Source of the DNA: Collinsella sp. An307
Lineage (GTDB): Bacteria; Actinomycetota; Coriobacteriia; Coriobacteriales; Coriobacteriaceae
Assembly: GCF_002161805.1 (NCBI RefSeq)
Contig: NZ_NFIP01000001.1
Span: 1 to 64,000 of the forward strand
Reading direction: 5' to 3'
DNA length: 64,000 bases
Below are positions 51,258-59,822 of the stretch, one piece after another; the stretch's first letter is position 1, and the number at the start of each line of letters is the position of its first letter. The notes under the pieces were generated by a model. The model was given only the letters and a program-made list of their open reading frames with translations. It was not told the origin of the DNA and did not search any database. The translations under genes and the position numbers were made by a program.

Positions 51258-52218
51258 CGCGCATCAGATGCTCGCGACGGTCGGCCTCATCTTGGTGATC
51301 GCCTTCGCCCTGCAGCTTGCGACTCTGCCGCCTGCGGGCATCGCCATCGTCTTGGTGGTGCTGGCGGTGGTCCTAATCGGGCTCTACCTGCACGGTCGCG
51401 CGCAGGCAAAAGCGGGCGCCGCGTCTCCTGCGCCTCAGGTGCGCGAGATCGCCTCTCCCGATGGCGAGCCGGTGCGCGTGCTCGAGAGCGATGGTGTCTA
51501 CCAGTCGGCGACGTATCTTGACGAGCGGCGCTTCGAGCCGGTCTTTGCCTACCAGCGCGCCTTTGAGGTGATGTTTGAGGTAGAGGATGAGATGCGCGCC
51601 GCGTGCGGGCACGGTATCGAGCGCGCGCTCGCTATCGGCGGTGGCGGTTTTGCCTGGCCCAAGTACACCCTCACCCGCCATCCGGAGCTCATGCTCGATG
51701 TGGTGGAGTCCGACCCTTCGGTCATCGAGCTGGCACAGCGCTGGTTTTTTGTTGACGAGCTTAAGCGCCAGGTAGGCGGCAGGCTGTACATCATGGAGGC
51801 GGATGGCCGCGAGCTCATCGACGAGCTTGCACCCGGTATGGAGTTTGCGGCAACGCCCACGGCCGTGCACTGCCGCGCGCCCTACGACGCCGTGGTGAAC
51901 GACACGTTCTCCGGCGCCGAGCCCGTGCTTGCGCTTGCCACCGTGGAGGCCGCGCGTTCCGTGCGCGCGACACTCCGCCCGGGCGGTCTCTACCTCACCA
52001 ACGTGGTCTCGCGCGAAGAGGGGCGCGATCTCGCGTTTCTGCGCGACGAGGCGGCGACGCTCGCCGAGGTGTTCGCCCATGTGCACATCATCCCTGCGAC
52101 CGACGAGCTCTGGGGCGGGGAGGACAACTACCTCATAATCGCAACCGACGGGGCGTATACGTTCACCGATGCCATTCCCTTTGACGAGGACTTTCTGGGC
52201 ACGCCCCTAAGGGACTAA
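51244..52218 (+). CDS. Membrane-anchored spermidine-synthase-like methyltransferase-fold protein
   Basis: A 324-residue protein. Residues about 10-55 contain two hydrophobic helices (MLATVGLILVIAFALQLATLPPAGIAIVLVVLAVVLIGLYL). The remainder is a Rossmann domain of the spermidine synthase group: the glycine loop RALAIGGGGFAWPKYTL, DVVESDPSVIELAQRWF after strand 2, then DAVVNDTFSGAEPVLAL and GGLYLTNVVS. Many such fused proteins lack polyamine activity; the real substrate is unknown. Its start overlaps the elp3 end by 14 bases, with GGAGG inside elp3, so the two are translationally linked. Confidence 0.82.
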   Translation: MNMRDAHQMLATVGLILVIAFALQLATLPPAGIAIVLVVLAVVLIGLYLHGRAQAKAGAASPAPQVREIASPDGEPVRVLESDGVYQSATYLDERRFEPVFAYQRAFEVMFEVEDEMRAACGHGIERALAIGGGGFAWPKYTLTRHPELMLDVVESDPSVIELAQRWFFVDELKRQVGGRLYIMEADGRELIDELAPGMEFAATPTAVHCRAPYDAVVNDTFSGAEPVLALATVEAARSVRATLRPGGLYLTNVVSREEGRDLAFLRDEAATLAEVFAHVHIIPATDELWGGEDNYLIIATDGAYTFTDAIPFDEDFLGTPLRD

Positions 52219-52348
52219 ACGCCCAGCTGAGGCGCGAGCCCCGTTCAGGCGTCAGCGAGTGCAGACGGCGCCGTTGGCGGCACTTGCCGTGCGCGCGGTT
52301 TACCGCGCCGTTGCACCTTGCGTATACTGGCGAGAGAAGGCCGCGTCG

Positions 52349-53644
52349 ATGGAGTGCCCCATGAAGCAGGATATGCCGAGCAACACACCGGACCGTACAG
52401 ACGCGGGGCACCCTGTCCCGCATCTCGTTTCGCGCAGGAGCGTCCTTGCGGCGCTCGGCGGCGGCACAGCGTTGCTGTCGCTCTCCGCTCTTGCGGGGTG
52501 CGCGCCCGACCTTTTGGGTGGCGGCTCTGGTTCCATAGGGGCATCGGCGGGAGGCGGCCTTGCGACCATCGAGGATTCCGTCTCAGCGCCCCGGCGCGTA
52601 TCCATCGCCATGGTGGGCGATGTGCTCGTGCACGAGGGCGTGTGGATGGGCGGCGAGCGTGCGGACGGCACGCGCAACTACGACCACATTTTCGCTCCCG
52701 CGCGCGAGCTTATCGAGGATGCAGACATCGCTATCGTGAACCAAGAGACCGTGCTCGGCGGCGATGCGCTGGGGCTCTCCGGCTATCCGGCGTTCAACAG
52801 CCCGCAGGAGATGGGCGATGCCGAGGCGGCAGCGGGCTTTGACGTGGCGTGCTCGGCCACCAACCATGCGCTCGACAAAGGTTTCGCCGGTATCGAGGCC
52901 ACGCGCGCATTCTGGCGCGAGAACCACCCCGAGGTCGTGAGCGCGGGCATCGCCGAGACGGCCGAGGCAGCTGCCGAGATTCCGCTGATCACACGTGACG
53001 ACATCACCGTTGCCATCTTGAACTACACCGAGAGCACCAACGGCATCCCCATCCCTGTGGCGAGTCCGTGGTGCGTGAACATGCTCGAGCGCGAGGCCAT
53101 CGCCGCCGACGTTACCGCTGCGCGCGAGCAAGGGGCAGACATCGTGGTGGTCTGCCCGCACTGGGGCGTCGAGTACCAGCTCGAGCCCACCGACGGACAG
53201 CGCGAATGGGCGACCTATTTTGCCGAACTTGGTGTCGATGCCGTCATTGGCACGCACCCGCACGTGCTCGAACCGGTTGAGCTCATCGCGCGCTCGGATG
53301 GCGGCCAGATGCCCGTGTTCTGGTCGCTTGGCAACTTCATCTCCTGGCAGGCCCGCAAGGACACCATGGTGGGCGGATTTGCTGAGGTGACCTTTGAGAT
53401 GGCTGGCGACGCGCCGCGCCTGGCCGGCGTTGCCCTCACGCCGGTGGTGAGCCACCTTTCGCTTGATACGCAGATGGCGTCCTATCCCATAGCCTCCTAC
53501 ACCGAGGAGCTTGCCAGCGCCAACGGCATCCGTCGATCGGGCGGGTGCGGCGACTTCACGCTCGCATGGTGCCACGACCTCTGCGCGCAGGTGCTGGGCG
53601 AGGGCTATGACCGCGAACGAGGGGTGTTTGAACTCACTGTCTAG
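52349..53644 (+). CDS. CapA/PgsA-family lipoprotein (metallophosphatase fold)
   Basis: A 431-residue exported protein. The N-terminus has SRRSVLAALGGGTALLSLSALAGC, a twin-arginine-like start followed by lipobox LAGC, so it is probably a lipoprotein. The PGA_cap domain follows with metal-binding blocks IAMVGDVLVHEG, IVNQETVLGG, ACSATNHALDKG, CPHWGVEYQ, GTHPHVLEPVE and FWSLGNFIS. Family members act in capsule poly-glutamate or cell-envelope processes. No capsule genes are adjacent. A second in-frame ATG at 52361 also has a GGAG site and may be the true start. A TATACT box lies at about 52323-52328. A run of eight T residues near 53700 may end transcription. Confidence 0.87.
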   Translation: MECPMKQDMPSNTPDRTDAGHPVPHLVSRRSVLAALGGGTALLSLSALAGCAPDLLGGGSGSIGASAGGGLATIEDSVSAPRRVSIAMVGDVLVHEGVWMGGERADGTRNYDHIFAPARELIEDADIAIVNQETVLGGDALGLSGYPAFNSPQEMGDAEAAAGFDVACSATNHALDKGFAGIEATRAFWRENHPEVVSAGIAETAEAAAEIPLITRDDITVAILNYTESTNGIPIPVASPWCVNMLEREAIAADVTAAREQGADIVVVCPHWGVEYQLEPTDGQREWATYFAELGVDAVIGTHPHVLEPVELIARSDGGQMPVFWSLGNFISWQARKDTMVGGFAEVTFEMAGDAPRLAGVALTPVVSHLSLDTQMASYPIASYTEELASANGIRRSGGCGDFTLAWCHDLCAQVLGEGYDRERGVFELTV

Positions 53645-53768
53645 CGCTCTAAGTGTTGCTTTGCAAGCTCTATATCTAGCGCGCTCTCCGCTAACACGTT
53701 TTTTTTGAGAACGCATCGATGTACCTGACCATGGTAGATGCGCTTCCAAATGTGTGAGCGAAATTAAC

Positions 53769-56198
53769 CTATTGTCCAGTATTCCCGCGCCATTCTCGTA
53801 CGCGCTCCCGCATGCCTGAGATATCGAGCACGCCCTCGGCAAAGCCTTTGCGCACAAGCTCGGCGGGCAAGAACTCGTCGTACTTGTCAAAGTAGGGGAC
53901 CTCGCTCGGGTAGACGAGCTCGATCGGGTTCTCAATCGCTTCCGCCGCGTCCGCCACGGTGGCGAAGAACTCCTCTGAGCTGGCCTTCATCTTGAATTGC
54001 ATGAAGTAGGGGCGGGCGACGTCCACGCCCGAGATGCCAAGGTCCTTGGCGCACTTGATCTTGATGAGGCGCTCGAGGGCGAGGAAGGCGTAGCTCCCGA
54101 GCCAGGGGATAAGGACCCAGGTGTCGCCGCCCAGGTTGATGAGAGGCTCGGTTGCCGCGCCCGAGAGCTCCGCGGTGCGCCGCGCCTGCGCGAGGCGGGC
54201 GCGTGCGTTCTCCAAGAGATAGGGATAGGTCTCGTGCGAGGCGAGGACCCGGCGCATGCGCTCGAGCACATGGGTATGGATGTCTCCCGGGCAGTCGCCA
54301 AAGTAGGCGGGAACGCGCCCCTTGACCTGCGTGCAGTACACGAGGTGGCGCTTCCAGTCGACCTCCTCGACCACCCAGCAGGCGCCCGCGATGGCAATGC
54401 GCTCGCCGGGCGGTGGCGGATTGACGATGGTGCCGAGCTCCGCCGATTCGCAGCGCACCGTGAACTCCTCGTTCTCTTGGAACACCGCGTAGAACTTGAA
54501 CGAGTTGGTGTAGCGCTCGCCCGCAAGGCCGACGATGAGGCCGCCGCCCTCGGTCTGCTCGATATGATCAGTCTCGATGAGGTGGCGCAAAAGCACGCGG
54601 AAGTCGTCCGCCGAGACCCGGTGGAAGTAGGAGAGGGTGAGCACACGTGCGGCGAGTGCGGCCGGTGTGAGCTCGCCGGTCGACGCAAGCGTTGCCATGG
54701 TCTGGTGGTAGAGCAGGCTATAAGGCAAGCGGTCGAGGCGCGTCGGCTCGACCCATTTCTCCTCGCGATAGAGCTCTACGAGCGAGATGCCCTGCAAGAG
54801 TTTCCACGGGATAGTCTCCGGCATGGTGGTACGGGGCTCGGGCTGCTCCTCGCGCATGACAAAGTGCATCTCGGGCGGGCTCCCGCGCCTGCCGGTGCGA
54901 CCCATGCGCTGCAGGAAGCTCGACACGGTGAAGGGGGCATCGATCTGGAAGGCGCGCTCGAGGCGGCCGATATCGATGCCGAGCTCCAGGGTCGCGGTGG
55001 TGACCGTGGTGTCGAGACGGTCCTCGTCGCGCATGATCTCCTCGGCGGTCTCGCGGATGGCGCTGGAGAGGTTGCCATGGTGGATGAGGAAGCGATCGGG
55101 CTCGTGCGCCGCCTCGCAGTAGGCGCGAAGCATCGTGCAGACCGCCTCGGCCTCCTCGCGGGAGTTTACGAAGACGAGGCACTTGGCGCCGCGCGTGCGT
55201 TCGAAGATGTAGCCGATGCCGGGGTCCGCGTCGGCGGGTGCCCGGTCGCTTGGGGCAAGGAGGGCACTTTCCTCAACGGGCGGGATGCGGACCTCATCGT
55301 TCTCGGCGTCGCCGTGCGGGGCTTCCGCGCCCGAGCCTCCCGCTGCGCTCGGCGTGCCGGGCAGCTCGGGCATCTCGTTTGCATCGACGCGCTCGACGGC
55401 AATGACGTCGGCCGCAATGGTACCGTCCGATCTGAGGACACTTGTCGCTGCGCCCGTGTGGCCAAACTCATCCCGCGCGCGCTCCGTCGCCTGTGGGCCG
55501 GTGATGTAGAAGTGCTCCATGGAGAGGCGCCAGGTGCGGCGGGGCTCTTCGAAGCGGGGGATGATGCAGCCCCGACTCGTGCCGGAGGCAAGAAGGGCGC
55601 CCGTGCGCTCGGGGTCGCCGATGGTTGCGGAGAGCCCTATGCGCCGTGGCTCGACGTCCGCCATGCGCGAGAGCCGCTCGATGAGGCAGAGCGTCTGGCC
55701 GCCGCGGTCACCGCGCAAAAGCGAGTGCACCTCGTCGATCACCACAAAGCGAAGGTCGCCGAAGAGCCTGGGCACCGCGGCGTGCTTGTGCATGAGGAGG
55801 GCCTCGAGCGACTCGGGCGTGATCTGGAGGATGCCGCTCGGCTCCTTCATGAGTTTGCGTTTGTGCGAGGCGGCGACGTCGCCGTGCCAGTGCCAGACGG
55901 GGATGTGCGCCTCGTCGCAGAGGTCGTTCAGGCGCAGGAACTGGTCGTTGATGAGAGCCTTGAGAGGACCGATGTAGAGGGCGCCCACGCTTGCGGGCGG
56001 GTCCTCGTCAAAGAGCGTGAGGATGGGGAAGAAGGCCGCCTCCGTCTTGCCCGAGGCGGTCGACGCCGTGAGGAGGACATGGTCATCGGTATTGAAGATG
56101 GCATCTGCCGCCGCAACCTGGATGGAGCGAAGCCCCTCCCAATCGTGGTCGTAGATGAAGTCTTGGATAAACGGCGCGTACCGTTCGAAGACGCCCAT
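53769..56198 (-). CDS. BrxHI/Lhr-like DEAH-type helicase of the TerB module
   Basis: An 809-residue superfamily 2 helicase. Motif I is LLTASTASGKTEAAFFP (K51), motif Ia IGPLKALINDQFLRL, motif Ib QITPESLEAL, motif II DEVH (155-158), motif III LSATIGDPE, motifs IV-VI KCLVFVNSREEAEAV, TTVTTATLELGIDIG and LQRMGRTGRRGSPPEMHF. An acidic, low-complexity insert (residues about 260-310) separates the two RecA folds. The C-terminal half has a winged-helix plus a DUF1998-free region ending in NPIELVYPSEVPYFDKYDEFLPAELVRKGF. These features fit the helicase partner (BrxHI) of BREX type 2-like BrxD. AGGAGGAGGAAAC precedes the ATG at 56198; longer upstream frames cross structured non-coding DNA and are rejected. 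Confidence 0.88.
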   Translation of the reverse strand: MGVFERYAPFIQDFIYDHDWEGLRSIQVAAADAIFNTDDHVLLTASTASGKTEAAFFPILTLFDEDPPASVGALYIGPLKALINDQFLRLNDLCDEAHIPVWHWHGDVAASHKRKLMKEPSGILQITPESLEALLMHKHAAVPRLFGDLRFVVIDEVHSLLRGDRGGQTLCLIERLSRMADVEPRRIGLSATIGDPERTGALLASGTSRGCIIPRFEEPRRTWRLSMEHFYITGPQATERARDEFGHTGAATSVLRSDGTIAADVIAVERVDANEMPELPGTPSAAGGSGAEAPHGDAENDEVRIPPVEESALLAPSDRAPADADPGIGYIFERTRGAKCLVFVNSREEAEAVCTMLRAYCEAAHEPDRFLIHHGNLSSAIRETAEEIMRDEDRLDTTVTTATLELGIDIGRLERAFQIDAPFTVSSFLQRMGRTGRRGSPPEMHFVMREEQPEPRTTMPETIPWKLLQGISLVELYREEKWVEPTRLDRLPYSLLYHQTMATLASTGELTPAALAARVLTLSYFHRVSADDFRVLLRHLIETDHIEQTEGGGLIVGLAGERYTNSFKFYAVFQENEEFTVRCESAELGTIVNPPPPGERIAIAGACWVVEEVDWKRHLVYCTQVKGRVPAYFGDCPGDIHTHVLERMRRVLASHETYPYLLENARARLAQARRTAELSGAATEPLINLGGDTWVLIPWLGSYAFLALERLIKIKCAKDLGISGVDVARPYFMQFKMKASSEEFFATVADAAEAIENPIELVYPSEVPYFDKYDEFLPAELVRKGFAEGVLDISGMRERVREWRGNTGQ

Positions 56199-56320
56199 GT
56201 TTCCTCCTCCTCTCAAAGGCGCAGGCCCGTCAAACGTCAGACGCCCTAGACAACAATGGGCGTCCGACGCCCCGGTGAGACCCCGCGCTGCGTAGGGACG
56301 CGTTGGGGTATACTCGGTAC

Positions 56321-56407
56321 GAGCAGAAGGTTTAAAGCCCTCCTGCGGTAAGGTGATAGGCGGGGAAGCCCGCGCCGAACAGCCGTCTCCGCATAAGGCG
56401 GCTGTTC
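56321..56407. ncRNA. Three-hairpin structured region, candidate small RNA or leader
   Basis: Hairpin A: GCAGAAGG with CCTCCTGC (56323-56346). Hairpin B: GCGGG-GAAG-CCCGC (56360-56373). Hairpin C: GAACAGCCG with CGGCTGTTC (56377-56407). On the plus strand a TATACT box (56309-56314) lies just upstream. On the minus strand this is the space between the peptide gene and the helicase. It matches no RNA family I know (SRP, tmRNA and 6S were considered). Strand is undecided. Confidence 0.4.
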
Positions 56408-56440
56408 CCATTTACGCGGCTTCACCCGTCGGTTAGTGTC

Positions 56441-56524
56441 TTATCCGATCAACAGAATCAGGATAATCACCAGTGCGAGCAGTATGGCTGCGGCGCACAG
56501 GAGACGAGTTAAAGCTGCGAGCAT
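56441..56524 (-). CDS. 27-residue hydrophobic peptide with LexA-like promoter
   Basis: The ATG at 56524 opens a 27-codon frame ending in TAA at 56441: MLAALTRLLCAAAILLALV followed by IILILLIG. It is one hydrophobic transmembrane segment with a single Arg and a single Cys. An excellent ribosome-binding stretch (GAGAGGGAAGGGA) lies 4-12 bases upstream. About 50 bases of leader separate it from a TGG-TATACT extended -10, itself 9 bases from the site CGAACGTTAGTTCT. Length, hydrophobicity and damage-type promoter recall TisB-like toxins, although sequence identity is not implied. Alternatively it is a small regulatory membrane peptide for the neighbouring ATPase or helicase. Confidence 0.65.
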   Translation of the reverse strand: MLAALTRLLCAAAILLALVIILILLIG

Positions 56525-56581
56525 AGGATCCCTTCCCTCTCCCTGCGAGACTCGGAGGGCACCGCCCGCTCGATACGCTAT

Positions 56582-56610
56582 AGTATACCACAGAATAGAA
56601 CTAACGTTCG
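56582..56610 (-). promoter_or_regulatory. Promoter with LexA-like site for the 27-residue peptide
   Basis: Minus strand: CGAACGTTAGTTCT (56610-56597), 9 bases, then TATACT (56587-56582) with TGG before it. The GAAC-N4-GTTC core is an exact match to the palindromic SOS box core of Gram-positive bacteria. Repressor bound here would cover the -35 region. Upstream at 56635-56644 is ATCCAGCA, also found upstream of the TerB promoter. Confidence 0.65.
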
Positions 56611-56659
56611 CTTACGTGATAAGACATGTTATATTGCTGGATACTTCAACCCCGAGTTC

Positions 56660-58030
56660 CTACAGCGTGAACTCGGCAAACGCCGACGCGTCGCGTACGG
56701 GAGAGCCTGGCGCGACCGAGGTGCCTGCTGTCGGCGCCGGAGCGCCGAGTGCGCTTGCGCCGGTACCTTCGCCCTCGTTGGGATCGCGGTCGGTTACTGC
56801 GCTGCCGCCGACCTCGCGCAGCAGATCGTCGACGGTGAGCTTGGGGTTTTGGTAGGCGATGTCAAGCAGCTCGATGAAGTCGCGGATGACCTCGCGCGGG
56901 GTGAGGTGCGTATCCGCTCCCACGCGGCCGAACTCAATCTTGAGGAAGTCAACGAGATTCTGCTCAGTGAGGCGCGGCTCGTACCCAAAGTATCCCGCAT
57001 GAATCTGCTGGAGTTTCTCGATGAGGACGAGCAGCTCCTCGTAGGTGAGCGGATGCAGGTTGATGATGGGGGCGAGCATGTCGCGCATGTCCTCGCGGGC
57101 GAAGCGGCCCTGCGTGAGGCGTGAACGGAGCGCCTCGTAGGAGAAGACGCCGCGCCGCCGGTCCTCGATGGACTGCGGCGTCCCGCCCATGATGACGCCC
57201 AGGTGGTGCGCCTTGCCCTGGAGGGTGTCGTTATACATCGTGAGGATCTTCTCGTAGTTGTACTGGCGCGTGACGGTGTTGGGAATCTTGAAGAGATTCA
57301 CGAGCTCGTCGATGAGGACGAGGAGCCCCTTGTAGCCTGCGCCCACAAGGAACTGCGCAAAGAGCTTGATGTAGTCGTACCAGTCATCATCGGTGATGAT
57401 CGTAGTCGTGCCGAGCTCCGTGCGCGCCTCACTCTTGGTGCGGTATTCGCCGCGCAGCCACTTGATGACGCAGCTTTTGGTCTCGTCGTCCCCCTCGAGC
57501 GATGCCGCGCGATAGCGACGGAGCATGCGCGTGAAGTCGAAGCCGTGGACGAGCTCCTCGAGGGGCGCCATCTGGGCAGCGAGGGTGTCCTCACCGGTGG
57601 CATCATCGCCCGTTGCCGCCACCCAGCGGTCGAGGACGAGTGTTAGCGCACCACCCTCCGGGCGCGTTTTGGTGGAGAGGTTGCGGATGAGTTCTCGGTA
57701 GGTGGCAAGACCCTGACCCTGTCCGCCCTGCAGGCGGCGCTCAGGGGAGAGGTCCGCGTCCGCCACGACGAAGTTCTCGCCCATGGCGTGGGTGCGGATG
57801 GTCTGCAGAAGGAAGCTCTTGCCCGCGCCGTAGCGGCCCACGAGGAAGCGGAAGGACGCGCCGCCGTCCGCGATGAGGGCGAGGTCGGTCAGAAGTGCCC
57901 GAATCTCGACCTCGCGCCCCACGGTGATGTAGGGGAGACCTATGCGCGGCACGACGCCGCCCTTGAGCGAGTTCAGGATGACAGCGGCGACGCGCTTAGG
58001 AACGCGCGGTACAGATGCGGTATCGGTCAT
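56660..58030 (-). CDS. BrxD-like ATP-binding protein (DUF2791)
   Basis: A 456-residue P-loop ATPase of the DUF2791/BREX ATP-binding family. It has Walker A FLVGRYGAGKSFLL (K71) and Walker B GLLVLIDELVNLFK (D241, E242). A sensor region follows (LGVIMGGTPQSIEDRRRGVFSYEALRSRL). A helical C-terminal part (YEELLVLIEKLQQIHAGYFGY, THLTPREVIRDFIELLDIA) precedes a disordered tail of about 50 Gly/Ala/Pro residues. BrxD proteins pair with BrxHI helicases in BREX type 2 loci, and the helicase gene lies 460 bases downstream. The start overlaps the stop of the TerB gene by four bases, so both are made together. No PglZ, PglX or BrxC is present, so this is not a complete BREX system. Confidence 0.88.
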   Translation of the reverse strand: MTDTASVPRVPKRVAAVILNSLKGGVVPRIGLPYITVGREVEIRALLTDLALIADGGASFRFLVGRYGAGKSFLLQTIRTHAMGENFVVADADLSPERRLQGGQGQGLATYRELIRNLSTKTRPEGGALTLVLDRWVAATGDDATGEDTLAAQMAPLEELVHGFDFTRMLRRYRAASLEGDDETKSCVIKWLRGEYRTKSEARTELGTTTIITDDDWYDYIKLFAQFLVGAGYKGLLVLIDELVNLFKIPNTVTRQYNYEKILTMYNDTLQGKAHHLGVIMGGTPQSIEDRRRGVFSYEALRSRLTQGRFAREDMRDMLAPIINLHPLTYEELLVLIEKLQQIHAGYFGYEPRLTEQNLVDFLKIEFGRVGADTHLTPREVIRDFIELLDIAYQNPKLTVDDLLREVGGSAVTDRDPNEGEGTGASALGAPAPTAGTSVAPGSPVRDASAFAEFTL

Positions 58031-59784
58031 GATGCAATCAGCTCCCGTATGTCGTCACGGTAGTCGTCTATGATGCACGGGCCTGTGACGCCAAATTCGA
58101 TGGCGGTGTCGCCGAGCAGGTCGAAGAGCTTCTCGTTGATGGTGTCCACCAGCAGGTCTTCAGAGATGCCGTCAGGTGTTGTTGCAGCCCGTCCGTCCAG
58201 AAGGGCGGTAACGTATGCCACTTCCTCAGGCGTGAGCAGCCCTCCTGATGGCGTCTGCACCATTGTTGGCTGAGTGGGCGCACCAGAGGGCGAGGCGAGC
58301 TCTTCCTCTGCGAGTTCCGCACGAACGGGAGGCGCCAGTGGCGCCTCCCGCAGAGCAGGACTGCTCGAAGCGGAGGGGGAGCCCGCAGCCCCCTCTTCCC
58401 GCTCCTCGTCGATGAGCAGCGCTTCTCGAGTTTCTGCCGCAGCGCTGCGGATGCCCGAGAGCTTGGAGAGGTCGATGTCTATGACGCGCGGTGCGGAAGT
58501 TTCCTTCCAGGTAAGCCACGTCTCTATCTCACGATCGATGATTTTCGCAAGATACTTGGGGCACTTGGCATCTTTGAGCTGTGGTTCGAAGGAAAGCGCC
58601 TCGCGCAGGCGGAAGTCGCAGGCACGAGCGATCTTGCCCCAGGCTTTGCTGCGCCCCTGGCCGCCGTAGATGCGTCGGCAGGTCCAAAGACCGCGACGGC
58701 AGCGGTAGCGGTGAATGGGGTCGAGCTCGTACTCGGCGTCTGCATGAGGGTGCTCCTCAAAGAAGACGGCGGAACCGAACATGGTATAGCCCATCTCGGC
58801 CTCCTCCCCAAACGAGCTTTCCACCAAACCGTGCGTACGGTTCTTTCGATAGTAGGCGAGCATGCGGACAAAGACCGCAGACGCCACATGGCGCAGGTCG
58901 TCAGGGTGCTCGTGGAAAAGGCTCGAGGCGCTCAGACGGTAGGAGGAGTGCAGGTCAATGGCCTCAAAGAGGCGCTGCTCTGTTGTCTCATCCGGTGGCA
59001 GGGGGAGAGCGGGCGCCTGGGTGCGGCGCGCCGACTTCCCGCCACCGGTTACAGTGCTGGATGCCGCTTTCTGCGGCAAGGCGGCATCTGCGAGCGGCAC
59101 GTCCTCACCCAACCAATCGATAAGCGCCGGGTCAAAAGGCGCGAAGGCGCGCGCGATGGCGATGAGCTCGAGATCGAGCTTGCGGACAGGATCGTCGGAC
59201 AGAAGCTCCGGGTCGAGCGCGTGGTAGATCACATAGTCATGGAGCCAGGCGCGCACGTTGCGGTCGATATCGGGGGCGAAGGCGCGAAAGTTCTCCCAGA
59301 AGGAGCGAATCTTGTGGTAGCCGTCGAGCGGGTTCTCGGCGCCGATACCGTTGATGAGCTCGTACAAGTAGACATAGGCAAACGACTTGGGTGCCTCGGC
59401 CACCTCGCCGCGGCGCACGGCAGCGCGCCAGGTGAAGTACCCCCGCAGCTGGCGGTCGCTCATATCGTTGTAGGTGGGGTAGTAGGAGGTGAAGCTCCCG
59501 TGGTAGGGGCAGTCGTCCTCAAAGTCCTCCATAAAGCGAGCCTGCCGGTAGAACAGCTCGGCCTCAGACAGCCAGCGGCCCCGCGACTCGGGCGAGCGCT
59601 CCTGCCAGCGCGAGATGCCGCGCATCTGGCGGTAGCGGTCGGGCAGGTAGCTCGCCATCTGGCGGCCGGTCCGCACGATGGGCTCGTCCTTATAGACGCT
59701 CTTTGAGAAATGGGAGCTCTGGCGCAGGCGCTCGTTAGCGTTGAGCCGTGCGATGAGCTCGTGAATATCGATGTCTGCCGTCAT
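58027..59784 (-). CDS. TerB_N / TerB_C domain protein of the ATPase-helicase module
   Basis: A 585-residue protein. Residues about 60-260 match the TerB_N domain, with GSFTSYYPTYNDMSDRQLRGYFTWRAAVRRGEV and YLYELINGIGAENPLDGYHKI as its hallmark. Residues about 280-450 and the end (EEVAYVTALLDGRAATTPDGISEDLLVDTINEKLFDLLGDTAIEF) fit TerB_C. A Pro/Ala/Ser linker (about 455-510) includes residues 470-493 that derive from a palindromic repeat inserted in frame. TerB-domain proteins are tied to tellurite and phage/stress systems; the TerB_N-ATPase-helicase combination is thought to be DNA-directed. The ATG at 59784 has GGGAGG upstream; an earlier ATG at 59802 would place that site inside the gene. 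The promoter carries a LexA-like site. Confidence 0.85.
   Translation of the reverse strand: MTADIDIHELIARLNANERLRQSSHFSKSVYKDEPIVRTGRQMASYLPDRYRQMRGISRWQERSPESRGRWLSEAELFYRQARFMEDFEDDCPYHGSFTSYYPTYNDMSDRQLRGYFTWRAAVRRGEVAEAPKSFAYVYLYELINGIGAENPLDGYHKIRSFWENFRAFAPDIDRNVRAWLHDYVIYHALDPELLSDDPVRKLDLELIAIARAFAPFDPALIDWLGEDVPLADAALPQKAASSTVTGGGKSARRTQAPALPLPPDETTEQRLFEAIDLHSSYRLSASSLFHEHPDDLRHVASAVFVRMLAYYRKNRTHGLVESSFGEEAEMGYTMFGSAVFFEEHPHADAEYELDPIHRYRCRRGLWTCRRIYGGQGRSKAWGKIARACDFRLREALSFEPQLKDAKCPKYLAKIIDREIETWLTWKETSAPRVIDIDLSKLSGIRSAAAETREALLIDEEREEGAAGSPSASSSPALREAPLAPPVRAELAEEELASPSGAPTQPTMVQTPSGGLLTPEEVAYVTALLDGRAATTPDGISEDLLVDTINEKLFDLLGDTAIEFGVTGPCIIDDYRDDIRELIAS
58305..58373 (-). repeat. 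70-bp palindromic repeat inserted within the TerB coding sequence
   Basis: Minus strand from CCGCTTCGAGCAGTCCTG through GGAGGCGCC-ACT-GGCGCCTCC to TCGTGCGGAACTCGCAGA. It is about 85% identical to 10370-10440 (plus). It encodes the linker stretch PSASSSPALREAPLAPPVRA. Confidence 0.85.
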
Positions 59785-59822
59785 GTCCCACCTCCCGTTC
59801 ATCTGCTACGTGGAATCTCTCT

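Noticed and set aside
53769-56411. Longer helicase start at 56411
   Set aside because: The upstream extension translates the hairpin region as low-complexity residues. The ATG at 56198 has a strong ribosome-binding site and begins the family's normal N-terminus.
56315-56415. SRP RNA, 6S RNA or tmRNA
   Set aside because: The SRP GGAAGGAAGCAGC-type loop, the 6S central bubble and the tmRNA TFC/tag elements are all absent.
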